DNA of 64,000 nucleotides from Bradyrhizobium zhanjiangense (GCF_004114935.1 NZ_CP022221.1:6035001-6099000); one strand, 5' to 3'. Positions 34,784 to 44,976 are shown, numbered from the stretch's first letter. Notes: generated by a model not told the origin, from the letters alone. Numbers and translations are program-made.

Positions 34784-35087
34784 GTTCCGACGAACCTCGG
34801 CTGCCAGGAATGCGAAAAGCAAGTTCCGATCAGCCCTTCATCGCACCATGCGCTCGATAGAATGTGCTGAAATCATCTCGGACTTCGCAAGATGCTCGGG
34901 TTTTTGGCCGCTTGATTGAACGAAGCTGCTCATGCCCGACCGAGTCCCAGTTCGGCGAAGGGCGGCGGGACCCCTCGAGGACCGCGCCGATTGCGTTCAA
35001 AACCAATTCGCCGCGTTCGATCCTTTCGGAAACATGCTGAAATTCCCCGATCTGAATCGATTGCTCCGGTAGATCGCTGGCGTTCAC
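34784..35087 (-). other. Gap of about 300 bases with a possible small reading frame
   Basis: A frame of 85 codons opens with GTG at 35087, overlapping the aldehyde dehydrogenase stop (GTGA), and runs to 34830 (MNASDLPEQSIQIGEFQHVS at its start). I do not recognise it, see no ribosome-binding site of note, and cannot tell a short gene from untranslated leader of the FAD oxidoreductase. Nothing else stands out. Confidence 0.25.
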
Positions 35088-36547
35088 CGGTAAAATCCGA
35101 GAACGGCCTTGGTCTCCAGATACTCCTCCATGCCCTCGCGGCCGTATTCGCGACCGTTGCCGGAACGCTTGTAGCCGCCAAAGGGAGCTTTGGGGTCCCA
35201 GTCAGGATAATTGAGATGAACTTGACCCGACTGGATCTGTCCGGCGAGGATCCGCATCGTCTCCATATCAGTGCCCTGCACATGGGCGCCGAGGCCGTAG
35301 ACGGTGTCGTTGGCGATCGCGATCGCCTCGTCGACCGACTCGTAGGGAATGATCGCCAGCACCGGGCCGAAGATCTCCTCCTGCGCGATCCGCATGTCGC
35401 GACGGACGTCCGAGAAGATGGTTGGACGCGCATAGAAGCCAATCTGAAGGTCGTCGGGCCGCCCCGGCCCGCCGATGACGAGCTTGGCGCCTTCGTTCAG
35501 ACCCACATTGATCATGGTCTGCACGCGCTCGAACTGCGGCCGGTTGGCAATCGGGCCATGAGTCGTGCTTTCCACAAGGGGATCGCCGACAACCAGTTTT
35601 GAAGCGGCCGCGGCCGCCAAGGTCTCGACCTCTTCCATCTGTGCGCGAGACACGAGCATGCGCGTCGGTGCGCTGCAGGATTGGCCGAGATTGCGGAAGG
35701 CGGCACCGACGCCGAGCGGAACGGCACGGCTGAGATCGGCGTCCGGCAAGATGATATTCGGCGACTTGCCGCCGAGCTCCTGGGCAACGCGCTTGACGGT
35801 GGGCGCTGCCGCTTGCGCGACGAGAACGCCGGCGCGCGTCGAGCCGGTGATCGAGATCATGTCCACCTGCGGATGCGACGCCAGACGAGTGCCGACGATC
35901 GGACCTGTTCCATTAACGAGGTTGAAGACGCCGGGCGGACAACCGGCATCGTCCATGACCTCAGCGAATAGCAAGGCGCTCAGCGGCGACAATTCGCTCG
36001 GCTTCAACACCACCGTGCAACCGGCCGCGAGCGCGGGGCCGACCTTGGCCGTGATCTGGTAGAGAGGCCAGTTCCAGGGGGTGATGAGCCCGCAGACACC
36101 GATCGCCTCTCGCATGATCGCCGTGCTGCCGCGCGCGGCGATGAACGGATAATTCGCGAGATTGTCGCGGGCGACACGGATATGTTCGGCGGCCAGCGGC
36201 ACCTGAGCGCGCCGGGCATAGGTGATGGCAGCTCCCATCTCGCACGTAAGCGCCTGCGCGAACAGCTCCAGCCGCTGGAGGAGCAAACCATGAACCCGGT
36301 CGAGCAGCGCCGCTCTGTCACCAGGCGGTGTCATGGACCAGCCCGGGAAGGCTCGTCTGGCAGCTGCAATGGCGCAGTCCACATCATCGTCATCGCCGAG
36401 CGTAACCTCGGCGATCGGCTGCTCCGTCGCCGGATTGACGACGGTTGCTGCTGCCGCGACTGATCCGATCGGCTTCCGCCATTCTCCGTCGATGTAGAAT
36501 TTTCCGAGGAAGCCGGCTTCCGTCAGGTGTCGAAGGGGCGAGGTCAT
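35084..36547 (-). CDS. Aldehyde dehydrogenase family protein
   Basis: A 487-residue NAD(P)-dependent aldehyde dehydrogenase. Catalytic Cys291 (in NLGQSCSAPTR) and general base Glu257 (in QELGGKSPN) are present, with the ITGSTRAG cofactor segment near 233. The ATG at 36547 has AAAGGAT upstream. It follows the D-threonine-aldolase-like gene by 22 bases. An obvious role is to oxidise the acetaldehyde or other aldehyde released by that aldolase or by the FAD amine oxidases; the exact aldehyde is not readable from sequence. Confidence 0.9.
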   Translation of the reverse strand: MTSPLRHLTEAGFLGKFYIDGEWRKPIGSVAAAATVVNPATEQPIAEVTLGDDDDVDCAIAAARRAFPGWSMTPPGDRAALLDRVHGLLLQRLELFAQALTCEMGAAITYARRAQVPLAAEHIRVARDNLANYPFIAARGSTAIMREAIGVCGLITPWNWPLYQITAKVGPALAAGCTVVLKPSELSPLSALLFAEVMDDAGCPPGVFNLVNGTGPIVGTRLASHPQVDMISITGSTRAGVLVAQAAAPTVKRVAQELGGKSPNIILPDADLSRAVPLGVGAAFRNLGQSCSAPTRMLVSRAQMEEVETLAAAAASKLVVGDPLVESTTHGPIANRPQFERVQTMINVGLNEGAKLVIGGPGRPDDLQIGFYARPTIFSDVRRDMRIAQEEIFGPVLAIIPYESVDEAIAIANDTVYGLGAHVQGTDMETMRILAGQIQSGQVHLNYPDWDPKAPFGGYKRSGNGREYGREGMEEYLETKAVLGFYR

Positions 36548-36569
36548 TGGAAGCGATCCTTTCGACAGC

Positions 36570-37763
36570 CTACCAGCCGCGCATCCGTGGCCATCGTGCT
36601 TCGATCGCGTCGCTGCCGGCGGAGACGACGTTGTACAGTTCGTGTTGCGACGCCGTTGCACAGGCGTGATTGGGCAAAATCCTGACCTTCGCGCCGATCG
36701 GAAGGTCGGGCAAAGCCTGACCCGAGCCGGGCCTGATGGCGAGGATGCCGTGCTCCTGGCTCGCATGCGAAACAATCAGGTCGGAATAGACCTTGCCGGC
36801 CACATCGCAGACCAGACCGTACCCCTGGTCGACCCGCTGCGCCGCGGTGCCGCGGTCGCGCGACAGCGCCATCCAGCCTGCATCGACCAAAATCCAACCC
36901 TTCTCGGGCTTCTCGCCGATCACGGTGGCGAGCACCGAGATGGCGATGTCGTCGGTGGTGCAGACGCCGATGCCGTGCATCACCAGATCGAAGAACATGT
37001 AGACGCCGGCCCGCATTTCCGTGACGCCGGTCAGGTCTTCGGCGAAATGCGCTGTCGGCGTCGAACCGACGCTGACGACGGGACACTCATGGCCGGCCGC
37101 GCGCAACGTCGTTGCGGCGGCGACGGCCACGGCGCGCTCGTTCTCCGCAGCGGCGACAAGGGCGGCGGGCGTGCTGAGGCCGTAGGATTCGCCGGCATGG
37201 GTGAGAATGCCGGCGATCTTGACGCCGGCCTCGGCGAGCGCCGCCGCGACGGCGATGAGCTTGGAATCGGTCGCCGTCAGCCCGCCGCGGTGACCATCGC
37301 AGTCGATCTCGACGAAGGCGGATGGTGTCACACCGGCTGCGCGACCGGCCGCGGCGAGCATGGCGGCCTGCTCAGGCGAATCCAGCAGCACCTTGATGTC
37401 GATGCCTGCTTTCCGCAGGCGCATTGCTCTGTCGGCGGTGTGAGGAGCAAGTCCTACGGCATAGGTCATGTCCCGGAAGCCGTGCTGCGCGAAATATTCC
37501 GCTTCCGCCAAGGTGGAGACGGTGATTGGTCCCGCCCCGGACCGATGGGCGCGTCGGGCAACGTCGATGGATTTTGCTGTCTTCAGATGGGGACGCAACA
37601 CGACGCCTTGCCGAGCCATACGAGAGGACAGGCGCGCGAGATTGCGATCCAGCCGGTCCTTGTCGAGCAGGAGAGCCGGTGTTGCCAGCGCGCCGATCGT
37701 TGCGGCCATTTCGCCCGGACCGGCGTCCGGGGCATCTGCCCTGTCCATCTCCACCCGCAGCAT
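36570..37763 (-). CDS. D-threonine aldolase / D-serine dehydratase-like PLP enzyme
   Basis: A 397-residue fold-type III PLP protein with an alanine-racemase-like barrel and a C-terminal D-serine-dehydratase-like domain. The Schiff-base lysine is in VLRPHLKTAKS (Lys61), and the divalent-metal pair is in LPNHACATAS near the C-terminus. Such enzymes cleave D-threonine or D-3-hydroxy amino acids to glycine and an aldehyde, or dehydrate D-serine. The ATG at 37763 follows AGGGGA by eight bases. Its position between an acetyltransferase and an aldehyde dehydrogenase favours the aldolase reaction. Confidence 0.84.
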   Translation of the reverse strand: MLRVEMDRADAPDAGPGEMAATIGALATPALLLDKDRLDRNLARLSSRMARQGVVLRPHLKTAKSIDVARRAHRSGAGPITVSTLAEAEYFAQHGFRDMTYAVGLAPHTADRAMRLRKAGIDIKVLLDSPEQAAMLAAAGRAAGVTPSAFVEIDCDGHRGGLTATDSKLIAVAAALAEAGVKIAGILTHAGESYGLSTPAALVAAAENERAVAVAAATTLRAAGHECPVVSVGSTPTAHFAEDLTGVTEMRAGVYMFFDLVMHGIGVCTTDDIAISVLATVIGEKPEKGWILVDAGWMALSRDRGTAAQRVDQGYGLVCDVAGKVYSDLIVSHASQEHGILAIRPGSGQALPDLPIGAKVRILPNHACATASQHELYNVVSAGSDAIEARWPRMRGW

Positions 37764-37774
37764 CCCGATGTCCC

Positions 37775-38644
37775 CTAGCCGAATGACTGGTTGGCGAGAC
37801 CGAATATGCGCGCCGGCCCAACCCATGGAGCCGGCGTTCCCAGCACCATTGTCGTGGCATCGCTGACGCGTTGAAGGCCGATGCTTTCGAGCCAGTCCCC
37901 GAGCTGCGAGGAGGCTGGAATATCGATCCGGACGAAGACAGGCCCGAGCCGCGCGATCGTGAATTCGATCAGCGCGCGCGCATCGGTCGGGCTTTCGGCC
38001 ACGACGGGACCGATGACATGCCCACGCCCGAAAAGGCGAGAGATGGCGTAGCCGCAAAGCAAGCCGTCACGCACCAGGACATAGCCGTCACCGCTGTCAA
38101 ACAGCCGATTCAGCAACTGCCGCCGCTCCAACCCTGTGGCCGCGCGGTCGAGCCGCGCGATCGCCTCGAACTCCGATGCGGCGATTGGTCTGAGGCCTGA
38201 TCGCGGCGTTCCTTGGCTTTGGCGGGGAATTCCGTGATGCTGGTGGATGATCCCGATCGGGACGAAGCCACGGCGGCGATACAGCGTCATGCCTTCCGGC
38301 GTCGAATTCAGCGCGATGGTCCGCGGGCGCGCGGACGTCAGCAACGCATCCATCAGCCGGGCCCCATAGCCACGGCCCTGAGCGGCCTTTGCAACGATGA
38401 TCATGCCGGCGGACGCATGAGTCTCGCCGTATGGCCACCACGCCGCGGTTCCGATCACCGTCCCGTCGCGCTGCAGAACAAAGCCATGGCCCAACTGCAG
38501 CGCGACATCCCAATCCTCGATGCGGTAGGGCCAGGACATCTCCTGCGAGAGCTTCAGGGCGCCTTCCAGATGCGCTCTGGCGAAAGGAAGCAGGGCCACG
38601 TCCTCATTGTCGCGCTGCCCGACTGGATAAGCTGCGGCTGTCAT
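37775..38644 (-). CDS. GNAT family N-acetyltransferase, two-domain
   Basis: A 289-residue acetyltransferase. The N-terminal GNAT domain has the acetyl-CoA loop AAQGRGYGARLMDALL near residue 88, and the C-terminal half (about 150-275) is the second domain seen in YitI-like proteins, with LFGRGHVIGPVVAES. The same FGRGHVIGP motif and layout recur in the protein at 58681-59559, so the two are paralogues. It probably N-acetylates or deacylates an amino compound in the pathway; substrate unknown. It starts after a 214-base gap and may have its own promoter. Confidence 0.85.
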   Translation of the reverse strand: MTAAAYPVGQRDNEDVALLPFARAHLEGALKLSQEMSWPYRIEDWDVALQLGHGFVLQRDGTVIGTAAWWPYGETHASAGMIIVAKAAQGRGYGARLMDALLTSARPRTIALNSTPEGMTLYRRRGFVPIGIIHQHHGIPRQSQGTPRSGLRPIAASEFEAIARLDRAATGLERRQLLNRLFDSGDGYVLVRDGLLCGYAISRLFGRGHVIGPVVAESPTDARALIEFTIARLGPVFVRIDIPASSQLGDWLESIGLQRVSDATTMVLGTPAPWVGPARIFGLANQSFG

Positions 38645-38858
38645 GATCGGTCAACGTCTCTTGCTCGGGTTGCAGGCCTGATGGCCAGCGCCTGACCGCG
38701 TGAGGCCATCTCATGATCCCCGCGCAGTTCGCAGCGTAACTTCGGTCCGACAGCATTACGCAGCCGGACTGGCGCAAAGTTCGGCATATAATTTCATTGA
38801 TGATGCGGCAGCAGTTCAATCTGCTGTTCCGCGACAGGAGCCCTCTCGAAGGGCGTAT

Positions 38859-39887
38859 TCACGCCTTCCAGTCCAGCACGATCTTGCCGCAGTTGCCGGT
38901 GCGCATGATCTCAAATCCGGTCTTGAACTCTGTGACCGGCAGGCGGTGCGTTATAATTTTGCGGATGTCGAGACCGCTCTCGAGCATTGCGAGCATCTTG
39001 TGCCAGGTCTCAAACATCTCTCGACCGTAGATTCCCTTGACGGTGAGCATCTTGAAGACAAGCTTGGTCCAGTCGACAGTCGCGGGTCGAGCAGGGATAC
39101 CAAGCATGGCGATCTTGCCGCCCATCACCAGATTTTCAACCATTTGGTCGAACGCGGCCGGCGCACCGCTCATCTCCAGCCGGACATCGAACCCTTCCTT
39201 CATGCCGAGGCGCTGCGCTACAGACCGAAGATCTTCCTTGCTCACGTCGACGGGAACGACGTCAGCGACACCAGATGCCAATGCCAGACGATGCGGATTG
39301 ACGTCGGTAATCACGACGTGCCGCGCACCGACATGCCTGGCAACGGCGGCGCTCATGATGCCAATGGGACCTGCCCCGGTGATGAGCACATCCTCGCCGA
39401 CGAGGTCGAACGACAACGCGGTGTGGACGGCGTTGCCGAGCGGATCGAGGATGGCCCCGATCTCGTCATCGATCGCATCAGGGAGCGGCACGACATTGAA
39501 GGCGGGCAAACGCAGATATTCAGCAAAAGCTCCGGGAATATTGACGCCGATCCCCCTCGTTTCAGGATCCAGGTGAAACCGCCCTCCTCGCGCAGCGCGG
39601 CTGCTCATGCCGACAACATGGCCCTCACCCGAAACGCGCTGCCCAATCGCGAACTTCGTGACGTTCGCGCCCACTTCGGCGATCTCGCCTGCATATTCAT
39701 GGCCGACGACCATCGGGACAGGGACGGTCCGCTGCGCCCACTCATCCCAGGCGTAGATATGGATATCCGTGCCGCAGATCCCGGTTTTGTTGATCTTGAT
39801 GAGAACGTCATCCGGTCCGATCTGCGGAATCCCCCGTTCGTCGAGCCAGAGCCCGGGTTCGGCGGCTGCTTTGACAAGAGCTTTCAT
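38859..39887 (-). CDS. tdh: L-threonine 3-dehydrogenase, lacking the structural zinc site
   Basis: A 342-residue zinc-dependent medium-chain dehydrogenase that co-linearly matches E. coli Tdh and oxidises L-threonine to 2-amino-3-ketobutyrate. The catalytic site is intact (Cys38 in [10 protein letters not shown], His63-Glu64 in GHEYAGE), as are the NAD fold ([13 protein letters not shown]) and WDEW loop. The four cysteines that hold the structural zinc in E. coli (93, 96, 99, 107) are here Gly, Ser, Ala and Asp. The region is the same length, so this is substitution and not deletion. It follows kbl by 19 bases. Confidence 0.93.
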   Translation of the reverse strand: MKALVKAAAEPGLWLDERGIPQIGPDDVLIKINKTGICGTDIHIYAWDEWAQRTVPVPMVVGHEYAGEIAEVGANVTKFAIGQRVSGEGHVVGMSSRAARGGRFHLDPETRGIGVNIPGAFAEYLRLPAFNVVPLPDAIDDEIGAILDPLGNAVHTALSFDLVGEDVLITGAGPIGIMSAAVARHVGARHVVITDVNPHRLALASGVADVVPVDVSKEDLRSVAQRLGMKEGFDVRLEMSGAPAAFDQMVENLVMGGKIAMLGIPARPATVDWTKLVFKMLTVKGIYGREMFETWHKMLAMLESGLDIRKIITHRLPVTEFKTGFEIMRTGNCGKIVLDWKA

Positions 39888-39906
39888 GAGAGCACCTTTG
39901 TAACCA

Positions 39907-41109
39907 TCAAATCACGCCAAGCGCTTTGCCGGCGTCGGCGAAAGCGTCGACGGCCTGTTCAACGTCCTTTTCGCTCAGGGCGGCGGACATCTGTGTCCTG
40001 ATCCGCGCCTTTCCTTTGGGGACGACGGGATAGAAGAACGCGGCGACGTAGATGCCGCGTTCATCCAGCGCGGCTGCCATATCCTGCGCCAGGCGCGCGT
40101 CGTGCAGCATGACCGGAATGATTGGCGTCTCTCCCGCGAGCAGTTCGAAGCCAGCCTTTTCCAAGCCCGACCGAAAGCGCCGTGTATGCGCAGCAAGAAG
40201 CTGCCGGCGGTCGTCGGCTGTTTCCGCGATCTGGATCGCCTTGATCGATCCCGCCGCCACTGCCGGGGCGAGGCTGTTGGAGAAGAGATATGGACGCGCT
40301 CGCTGTCGAAGCAGATCGACGAACGGTTGCGACGCCGCGACGAAGCCTCCCATCGCGCCGCCGAGGCTCTTACCGAGCGTCCCCGTGACAATCTCGACCT
40401 GCCTCCTTGTGCCCGTCAGCGTCGGCGTGCCGCGACCTGCTTCGCCGAGATGACCGGTGGCATGGCAATCATCGACCATAACGACAGCACCGTACCTCTC
40501 GGCCAAGGCGCAAATGGCGGGGAGCTTGGCCACGTATCCGTCCATCGAGAACACGCCGTCAGTGGCGATCAATTTGAACCGGGCTCCGTCCCTGTCCGCC
40601 TCCTTGAGCCGATCCTCGAGCTCGTTCATGTCGCCGTTGGCGAAGCGGTAGCGCTTCGCCTTGCAAAGACGCACTCCGTCGATAATTGAAGCGTGATTGA
40701 GAGAATCAGAAATGATGGCGTCGTCGGTCTCTAGAAGCGGTTCGAAGACCCCGCCATTGGCGTCGAAGCAGGCCGCGAACAGGATGGCGTCATCCTTGTC
40801 CAGATAGCGAGCGATCGTGCGCTCGAGTTCGCGGTGCAGGGTTTGCGTACCGCAGATGAAGCGCACGGATGCCATGCCAAACCCGAACTCATCCAGGCCT
40901 CGCTTTGCGGCTGCGATGACTTCGGGATGATCGGTAAGACCCAGATAGTTGTTCGCGCAAAGATTGACGAGTTCGCGCTCGGAGGACTTCGAAACGACGC
41001 GGATCCGGCCCGCTTGCGCGCCAGTGATCAGCCGCTCATGCTTGTAGAGGCCCTCCGCCTGGATCTGCGAAAGAAGCTCGCGAATTCGGCCTTCTAAGGT
41101 CGGCGCCAT
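39907..41109 (-). CDS. kbl: Glycine C-acetyltransferase (2-amino-3-ketobutyrate CoA ligase)
   Basis: A 400-residue alpha-oxoamine synthase. It cleaves 2-amino-3-ketobutyrate with CoA to glycine and acetyl-CoA, completing the Tdh route. The PLP lysine is in [16 protein letters not shown], and [11 protein letters not shown] and [16 protein letters not shown] are the usual cofactor contacts. The start ATG at 41109 matches the family N-terminus; the longer frame does not. Gene pair kbl-tdh is widespread, but here it is directly preceded by thrB and thrC. Confidence 0.95.
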   Translation of the reverse strand: MAPTLEGRIRELLSQIQAEGLYKHERLITGAQAGRIRVVSKSSERELVNLCANNYLGLTDHPEVIAAAKRGLDEFGFGMASVRFICGTQTLHRELERTIARYLDKDDAILFAACFDANGGVFEPLLETDDAIISDSLNHASIIDGVRLCKAKRYRFANGDMNELEDRLKEADRDGARFKLIATDGVFSMDGYVAKLPAICALAERYGAVVMVDDCHATGHLGEAGRGTPTLTGTRRQVEIVTGTLGKSLGGAMGGFVAASQPFVDLLRQRARPYLFSNSLAPAVAAGSIKAIQIAETADDRRQLLAAHTRRFRSGLEKAGFELLAGETPIIPVMLHDARLAQDMAAALDERGIYVAAFFYPVVPKGKARIRTQMSAALSEKDVEQAVDAFADAGKALGVI

Positions 41110-41143
41110 CGTACCCCCATCCTCGCTGCCGCAAATTGGACGA

Positions 41144-42094
41144 TCATGATAATGCGAACTCTCCCCGGAGCATGAGCAAGATTCGCTCGAAGTGGCTGGG
41201 ATCATGTCGCTTAAGGAGCGCAGCCTGCCGAGGCAGGTGCACATCCCACAGGCGCGACAGCAAAAACCGGAATGCCGCAGCGCGCTGCATCGCAGGAAGC
41301 AGCTTGTGTTCGGAGGAAGTCAGCCGCCGGACGCTCTCATAAGCACCCAGGAAAGCGGCGGCTCGCTCGACATTGGGGCGGCGGGTGAGGCCGTCGACGC
41401 ACCAGTCATTGAGGCACACCGCTATATCGAACAGAAACGTGTCGCATCCGGCGAAATAGAAATCAATGACGCCGGACAGGCGCCCCCTCTCGAACAACAC
41501 GTTGTCGCGGAAGAGATCGGCGTGTATCGGCCCCCTGGGAAGTTGCCTGTAAGTCGAGGACAAAGCGAGCTCTTTCTGAAAGTTCAGTTCAGCCGAGAGT
41601 AACGAGCGTTGTCCGGCGGATACGTAGCGGCCGAGCACCGGCACGACCTCGTTCCACCATTGAAGCCCCCGCGGATTGTCTTGTTGTCGTGGATAATCGC
41701 TCCCGGCCAAGTGCAGGCGCGCCAGGCACTCCCCGACGGAACTGCAATGGGCGGCCGTAGGTTCTGCCTCGCTCGCACCAGGAAGCCTATTGACGACCAC
41801 CGCGGGCCGCTCCCTCAGCGAGAAAAGGATCACGCCATGCGCGTCAGCAACCGGATCCGGCATGGGCAAGCCGCGAGCCGCAAGATGCTTCATCAAGTGC
41901 AGGTAAAACGGCAATTGCCCGAATGTGAGACGCTCAAACAAGGTGAGCACATAGGCCTCGCCGTCCGTATCGACGAAGTAGTTCGTGTTCTCGATTCCTC
42001 CGGTAATCCCACGAAGTGAACGAGGCGTGGCGAGTCCCAGCGCTCGAAAGAACGCCGTCACCTCGTCGAATGACAATTCCGTAAATACGGCCAT
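41144..42094 (-). CDS. thrB: Homoserine kinase, APH type (ThrB)
   Basis: A 316-residue aminoglycoside-phosphotransferase-fold kinase of the alphaproteobacterial ThrB type, which makes O-phosphohomoserine from homoserine and ATP. It begins [20 protein letters not shown] and has [12 protein letters not shown], the catalytic loop [14 protein letters not shown] and the metal-binding IDFYFAGCD. It lies 26 bases after thrC and 34 before kbl. Relatives in this fold phosphorylate other amino alcohols, so homoserine as substrate rests partly on the neighbour threonine synthase. Confidence 0.9.
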   Translation of the reverse strand: MAVFTELSFDEVTAFFRALGLATPRSLRGITGGIENTNYFVDTDGEAYVLTLFERLTFGQLPFYLHLMKHLAARGLPMPDPVADAHGVILFSLRERPAVVVNRLPGASEAEPTAAHCSSVGECLARLHLAGSDYPRQQDNPRGLQWWNEVVPVLGRYVSAGQRSLLSAELNFQKELALSSTYRQLPRGPIHADLFRDNVLFERGRLSGVIDFYFAGCDTFLFDIAVCLNDWCVDGLTRRPNVERAAAFLGAYESVRRLTSSEHKLLPAMQRAAAFRFLLSRLWDVHLPRQAALLKRHDPSHFERILLMLRGEFALS

Positions 42095-42120
42095 GATTGT
42101 CCTCGATCCCAAGCAGCCGT

Positions 42121-43539
42121 TCAGCTGGTCACAATCTCGGCGATGTAGTCCTTGACTGCCCGTGCGTCCGGGGGGAGGACTCTGACGCGCCTCGGCAGTT
42201 CTTCCAGGCCCTTGTACCGTTCTGGAAGATCCGGCTCTCGCCCCAACGCTTCCTTGATCGTCGCCGCGAATTTGATTGGCAGTGCAGTTTCGAGCACGAT
42301 CATTGCCTCCTCGGCGGAGGCGTGTGTGCGCGCGACTGTGACACCATCCGCCGTGTGCGGGTCGATCACAGTGTGGTAACGCTCCCACGTATCGCGGATC
42401 GCCGCCACCCGATCAGCATGGCTGCTCTTGCCACTTCGAAAGCCAAACCTGGCGGCCGCCTCCGCGAATCGGGGATCTCCACTCAGGTCGAACCCACCCC
42501 GTTCCCTGAGCTGACCATCAAACAGCGCTTTCGTCCGACCGGCGTCGCGACCGACCAAGTCGAAGACGAACCGCTCGAGATTCGATGCCTTGGAAATGTC
42601 CATCGAGGGGCTCGACGTTTCGAGAGTGTCGGCCCGGCTCCGAGCGCGATACACGCCGGTGCGGAAAAACTCGTCCAGCACGTCGTTCTCGTTGGTCGCA
42701 ACGACCAGGCGGGATATCGGAAGCCCCATCATGCGCGCAACATGGCCGGCGCAGATGTTTCCGAAGTTTCCTGAAGGCACTGCAAAGCTTACGCCTGCCG
42801 GTCCCCGTTCGAACGCCTGCAGATAACCGGAGAAGTAATAGACGACCTGCGCAAGCAGCCTCGCCCAGTTGATCGAATTCACCGCACCGATCTTGTATTG
42901 CTGCTTGAACTCCAGATCATTCGCCACCCGCTTGACGATGTCCTGGCAATCGTCGAAGACGCCATCTATCGCGATGTTGTGGATGTTGTGGTCCTGGAGG
43001 CTGAACATCTGAGCTCGTTGAAAGGCGCTCATTCGTCCGCGGGGCGAGAGCATGAACACCCGCACCCCTTTCTTGCCGCGCATGGCGTATTCTGCGGCGC
43101 TTCCAGTATCGCCACTGGTCGCACCAAGAATATTCAAGTTCTCCTGCCGGCGCGTCAGCTCGTACTCGAGCAGATTGCCGAGCAACTGCATGGCCATGTC
43201 CTTGAACGCCAGCGTGGGACCATTCGACAGCTCCTGGAGATAAAGTCCCCTCTCCAGCTTTCGCAGCGGCGCGATGTCAGGCTTTCCGAATATCTCCGGC
43301 GTGTAGGTCTTTGCACAGATGGCTTTCAGGTCGGCGGAGGGAATATCGCCGACATAGAGTGACAGGATCTCGAAAGCCAGGTTGGCGTAGGACAGCGTAC
43401 GCCACGCATCCAGCGTGGCGTGGTCCACGCGAGGATAGGTCTCCGGGACGTACAGCCCGCCATCGGGGGCGAGGCCTTCAAGCAATGCCTCGCAGAATTG
43501 CTTGCGGCCTGAATGGCCGCGCGTGGACACGTACTGCAT
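42121..43539 (-). CDS. thrC: Threonine synthase
   Basis: A 472-residue PLP enzyme that converts O-phosphohomoserine to L-threonine. It starts MQYVSTRGHSGRKQFCEALL, carries the Schiff-base Lys in GPTLAFKDMAMQ and the phosphate loop GATSGDTGSAA. The ATG at 43539 is the family start, with AAAGAAG upstream; a TTG two codons earlier is also in frame. It stands 73 bases after a FAD amine oxidase and leads into thrB-kbl-tdh. Biosynthetic thrC is usually elsewhere, so this may be a second, catabolic copy. Confidence 0.94.
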   Translation of the reverse strand: MQYVSTRGHSGRKQFCEALLEGLAPDGGLYVPETYPRVDHATLDAWRTLSYANLAFEILSLYVGDIPSADLKAICAKTYTPEIFGKPDIAPLRKLERGLYLQELSNGPTLAFKDMAMQLLGNLLEYELTRRQENLNILGATSGDTGSAAEYAMRGKKGVRVFMLSPRGRMSAFQRAQMFSLQDHNIHNIAIDGVFDDCQDIVKRVANDLEFKQQYKIGAVNSINWARLLAQVVYYFSGYLQAFERGPAGVSFAVPSGNFGNICAGHVARMMGLPISRLVVATNENDVLDEFFRTGVYRARSRADTLETSSPSMDISKASNLERFVFDLVGRDAGRTKALFDGQLRERGGFDLSGDPRFAEAAARFGFRSGKSSHADRVAAIRDTWERYHTVIDPHTADGVTVARTHASAEEAMIVLETALPIKFAATIKEALGREPDLPERYKGLEELPRRVRVLPPDARAVKDYIAEIVTS

Positions 43540-43612
43540 CGTCAATCTTCTTTCGAGAGGCGGAAGTGCCTCCGGAATTCACGCCCTGGGTTGTAAGCTG
43601 CGCTGCCGGCTA

Positions 43613-44923
43613 TCAACGGCTGGCGCGCCACATCGCGATCCGGTCACGCATCCGGTAGCCATGAATGAAGGCAGGCATGAACCACGGATTGCCTCGATAG
43701 AACGGGATGAAGGCCGGAGGCCTGAAGTCGAACGCGGTGCGCGCCCGCTCTTCGTGTCCCATGAGCTTGTGCGCCGCATGCATACCGACCCATGGCGCCC
43801 AGACCACGCCCGACCCGCAGAAGCCGCTGGCATAGACGATACCTTCCTTCTCGAAGATGCGCGGAATCATGTCGCGGTTCATGGCCACATTGCCGAACCA
43901 ACTGTGTGAGAGGCGAACGGCATCCAGCTCAGGGAACAGATTCACCAGGCCATTGCGCAGAAGCAGCTTCGGGGCGACGGGGTCGCCGACCCGAGAGCTG
44001 TCGCGGCCGCCGAGCAAGATGCGTTTGCCATCAGGCGAGGGCCGATAATAGAAGCCGACCTCCCGGTTCTCGGTGATCATCATGCGTTTCGGCATCAGCC
44101 GCGCCATGACCTCGGGCGCAAGCTCCTCCGTCGCAATGATCCGGCTGCGAACCGGGACCAGCCGACGGCGCAGGAAGGGCGCGGCGCCATCGGTGTAACC
44201 GTTGGTACACACCAGCACCTGACGCGCCTGCACCGGACCGGCCGCGGTGAAGACGCGGAAGCCGGAGCCATCTCTGTCGATCGAGATCACGGGCGTCCGC
44301 GCGTGGACTGTCAATCCGGAAGCGAGCGCGACCCGCAGCAGTTCGGCGTGGAATTTCGCCGGGTGCAGTCCGCCGATGTCCATCCGAACCGAACCGCCGC
44401 GATAGATATCGGTGCCGATGTACTTGCGCTGCTCGGCATAGGAAACTGCGTACGCTTCGATCCCAAGTTTCTTTGCGAGCCGCTCCGCGCTCCGCGCCAT
44501 GGCTTCGTATTGTTCATAGCCGAAGGCGCCCTTGAACTGCCCCACCGGCTGGAAGTCGCAGGCGAGGCCTTCCGTCCTGATGAAATCGTACAGGAACTCG
44601 CGCGCGGCCTTGCCTTCCGCCTCGATCGCCAGCGCCTTCTCTTCTCCGAACCGGCGCGTGAGCGTCGCGTAGTCGGGCCGAATGGATCCGCTGGTGATAC
44701 CGCCGTTGCGCGTCGAAGCTCCTTCCCCAGGGTCCATAGCATCATAGGCCGCAACTGAGCGGCCCTCGCGCGCCAGCACCAGACCGGCCGAGAGCCCTGC
44801 ATAGCCCGCGCCCACGATCAACACGTCGAGCTTCTTGGCCATTGGCTGCTGAGGCGGCGGCTTAAGCGGCGCGGCTTCCCACCAATAGGGCGTGGCCTTC
44901 TCGGCAACTCTCGGCGCGTGCAT
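43613..44923 (-). CDS. FAD-dependent amine oxidoreductase (PuuB/OrdL-like)
   Basis: A 436-residue DAO-family flavoprotein. A short N-terminal lead with PYWWEAAPLKPP, typical of gamma-glutamylputrescine oxidase relatives, precedes LDVLIVGAGYAGLSAGLVLA, then STRNGGITSGSIRP. The C-terminal FAD contact is YASGFCGSGVVWAPWVG. Members oxidise N-substituted amines to aldehyde plus free amine. It lies between the dipeptide-type transporter and thrC, so the imported compound may be an N-substituted amino acid whose oxidation frees homoserine or a related amine; this is inference. Confidence 0.88.
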   Translation of the reverse strand: MHAPRVAEKATPYWWEAAPLKPPPQQPMAKKLDVLIVGAGYAGLSAGLVLAREGRSVAAYDAMDPGEGASTRNGGITSGSIRPDYATLTRRFGEEKALAIEAEGKAAREFLYDFIRTEGLACDFQPVGQFKGAFGYEQYEAMARSAERLAKKLGIEAYAVSYAEQRKYIGTDIYRGGSVRMDIGGLHPAKFHAELLRVALASGLTVHARTPVISIDRDGSGFRVFTAAGPVQARQVLVCTNGYTDGAAPFLRRRLVPVRSRIIATEELAPEVMARLMPKRMMITENREVGFYYRPSPDGKRILLGGRDSSRVGDPVAPKLLLRNGLVNLFPELDAVRLSHSWFGNVAMNRDMIPRIFEKEGIVYASGFCGSGVVWAPWVGMHAAHKLMGHEERARTAFDFRPPAFIPFYRGNPWFMPAFIHGYRMRDRIAMWRASR

Positions 44924-44976
44924 GGCTTTTCTTCTCGTATGGTTGCTGGGTTCAGCCGCGACTCGGTTGAAATCGT

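Noticed and set aside
34830..35087. Small protein gene coupled to the aldehyde dehydrogenase stop (GTGA)
   Set aside because: No similarity and no clear ribosome-binding site; kept only as a note on the gap, not as a gene.
36642..37778. 378-codon plus-strand frame opposite the D-threonine-aldolase-like gene
   Set aside because: Arg/Gly/His-rich composition without recognisable motifs, while the minus-strand frame has clear PLP and metal motifs.
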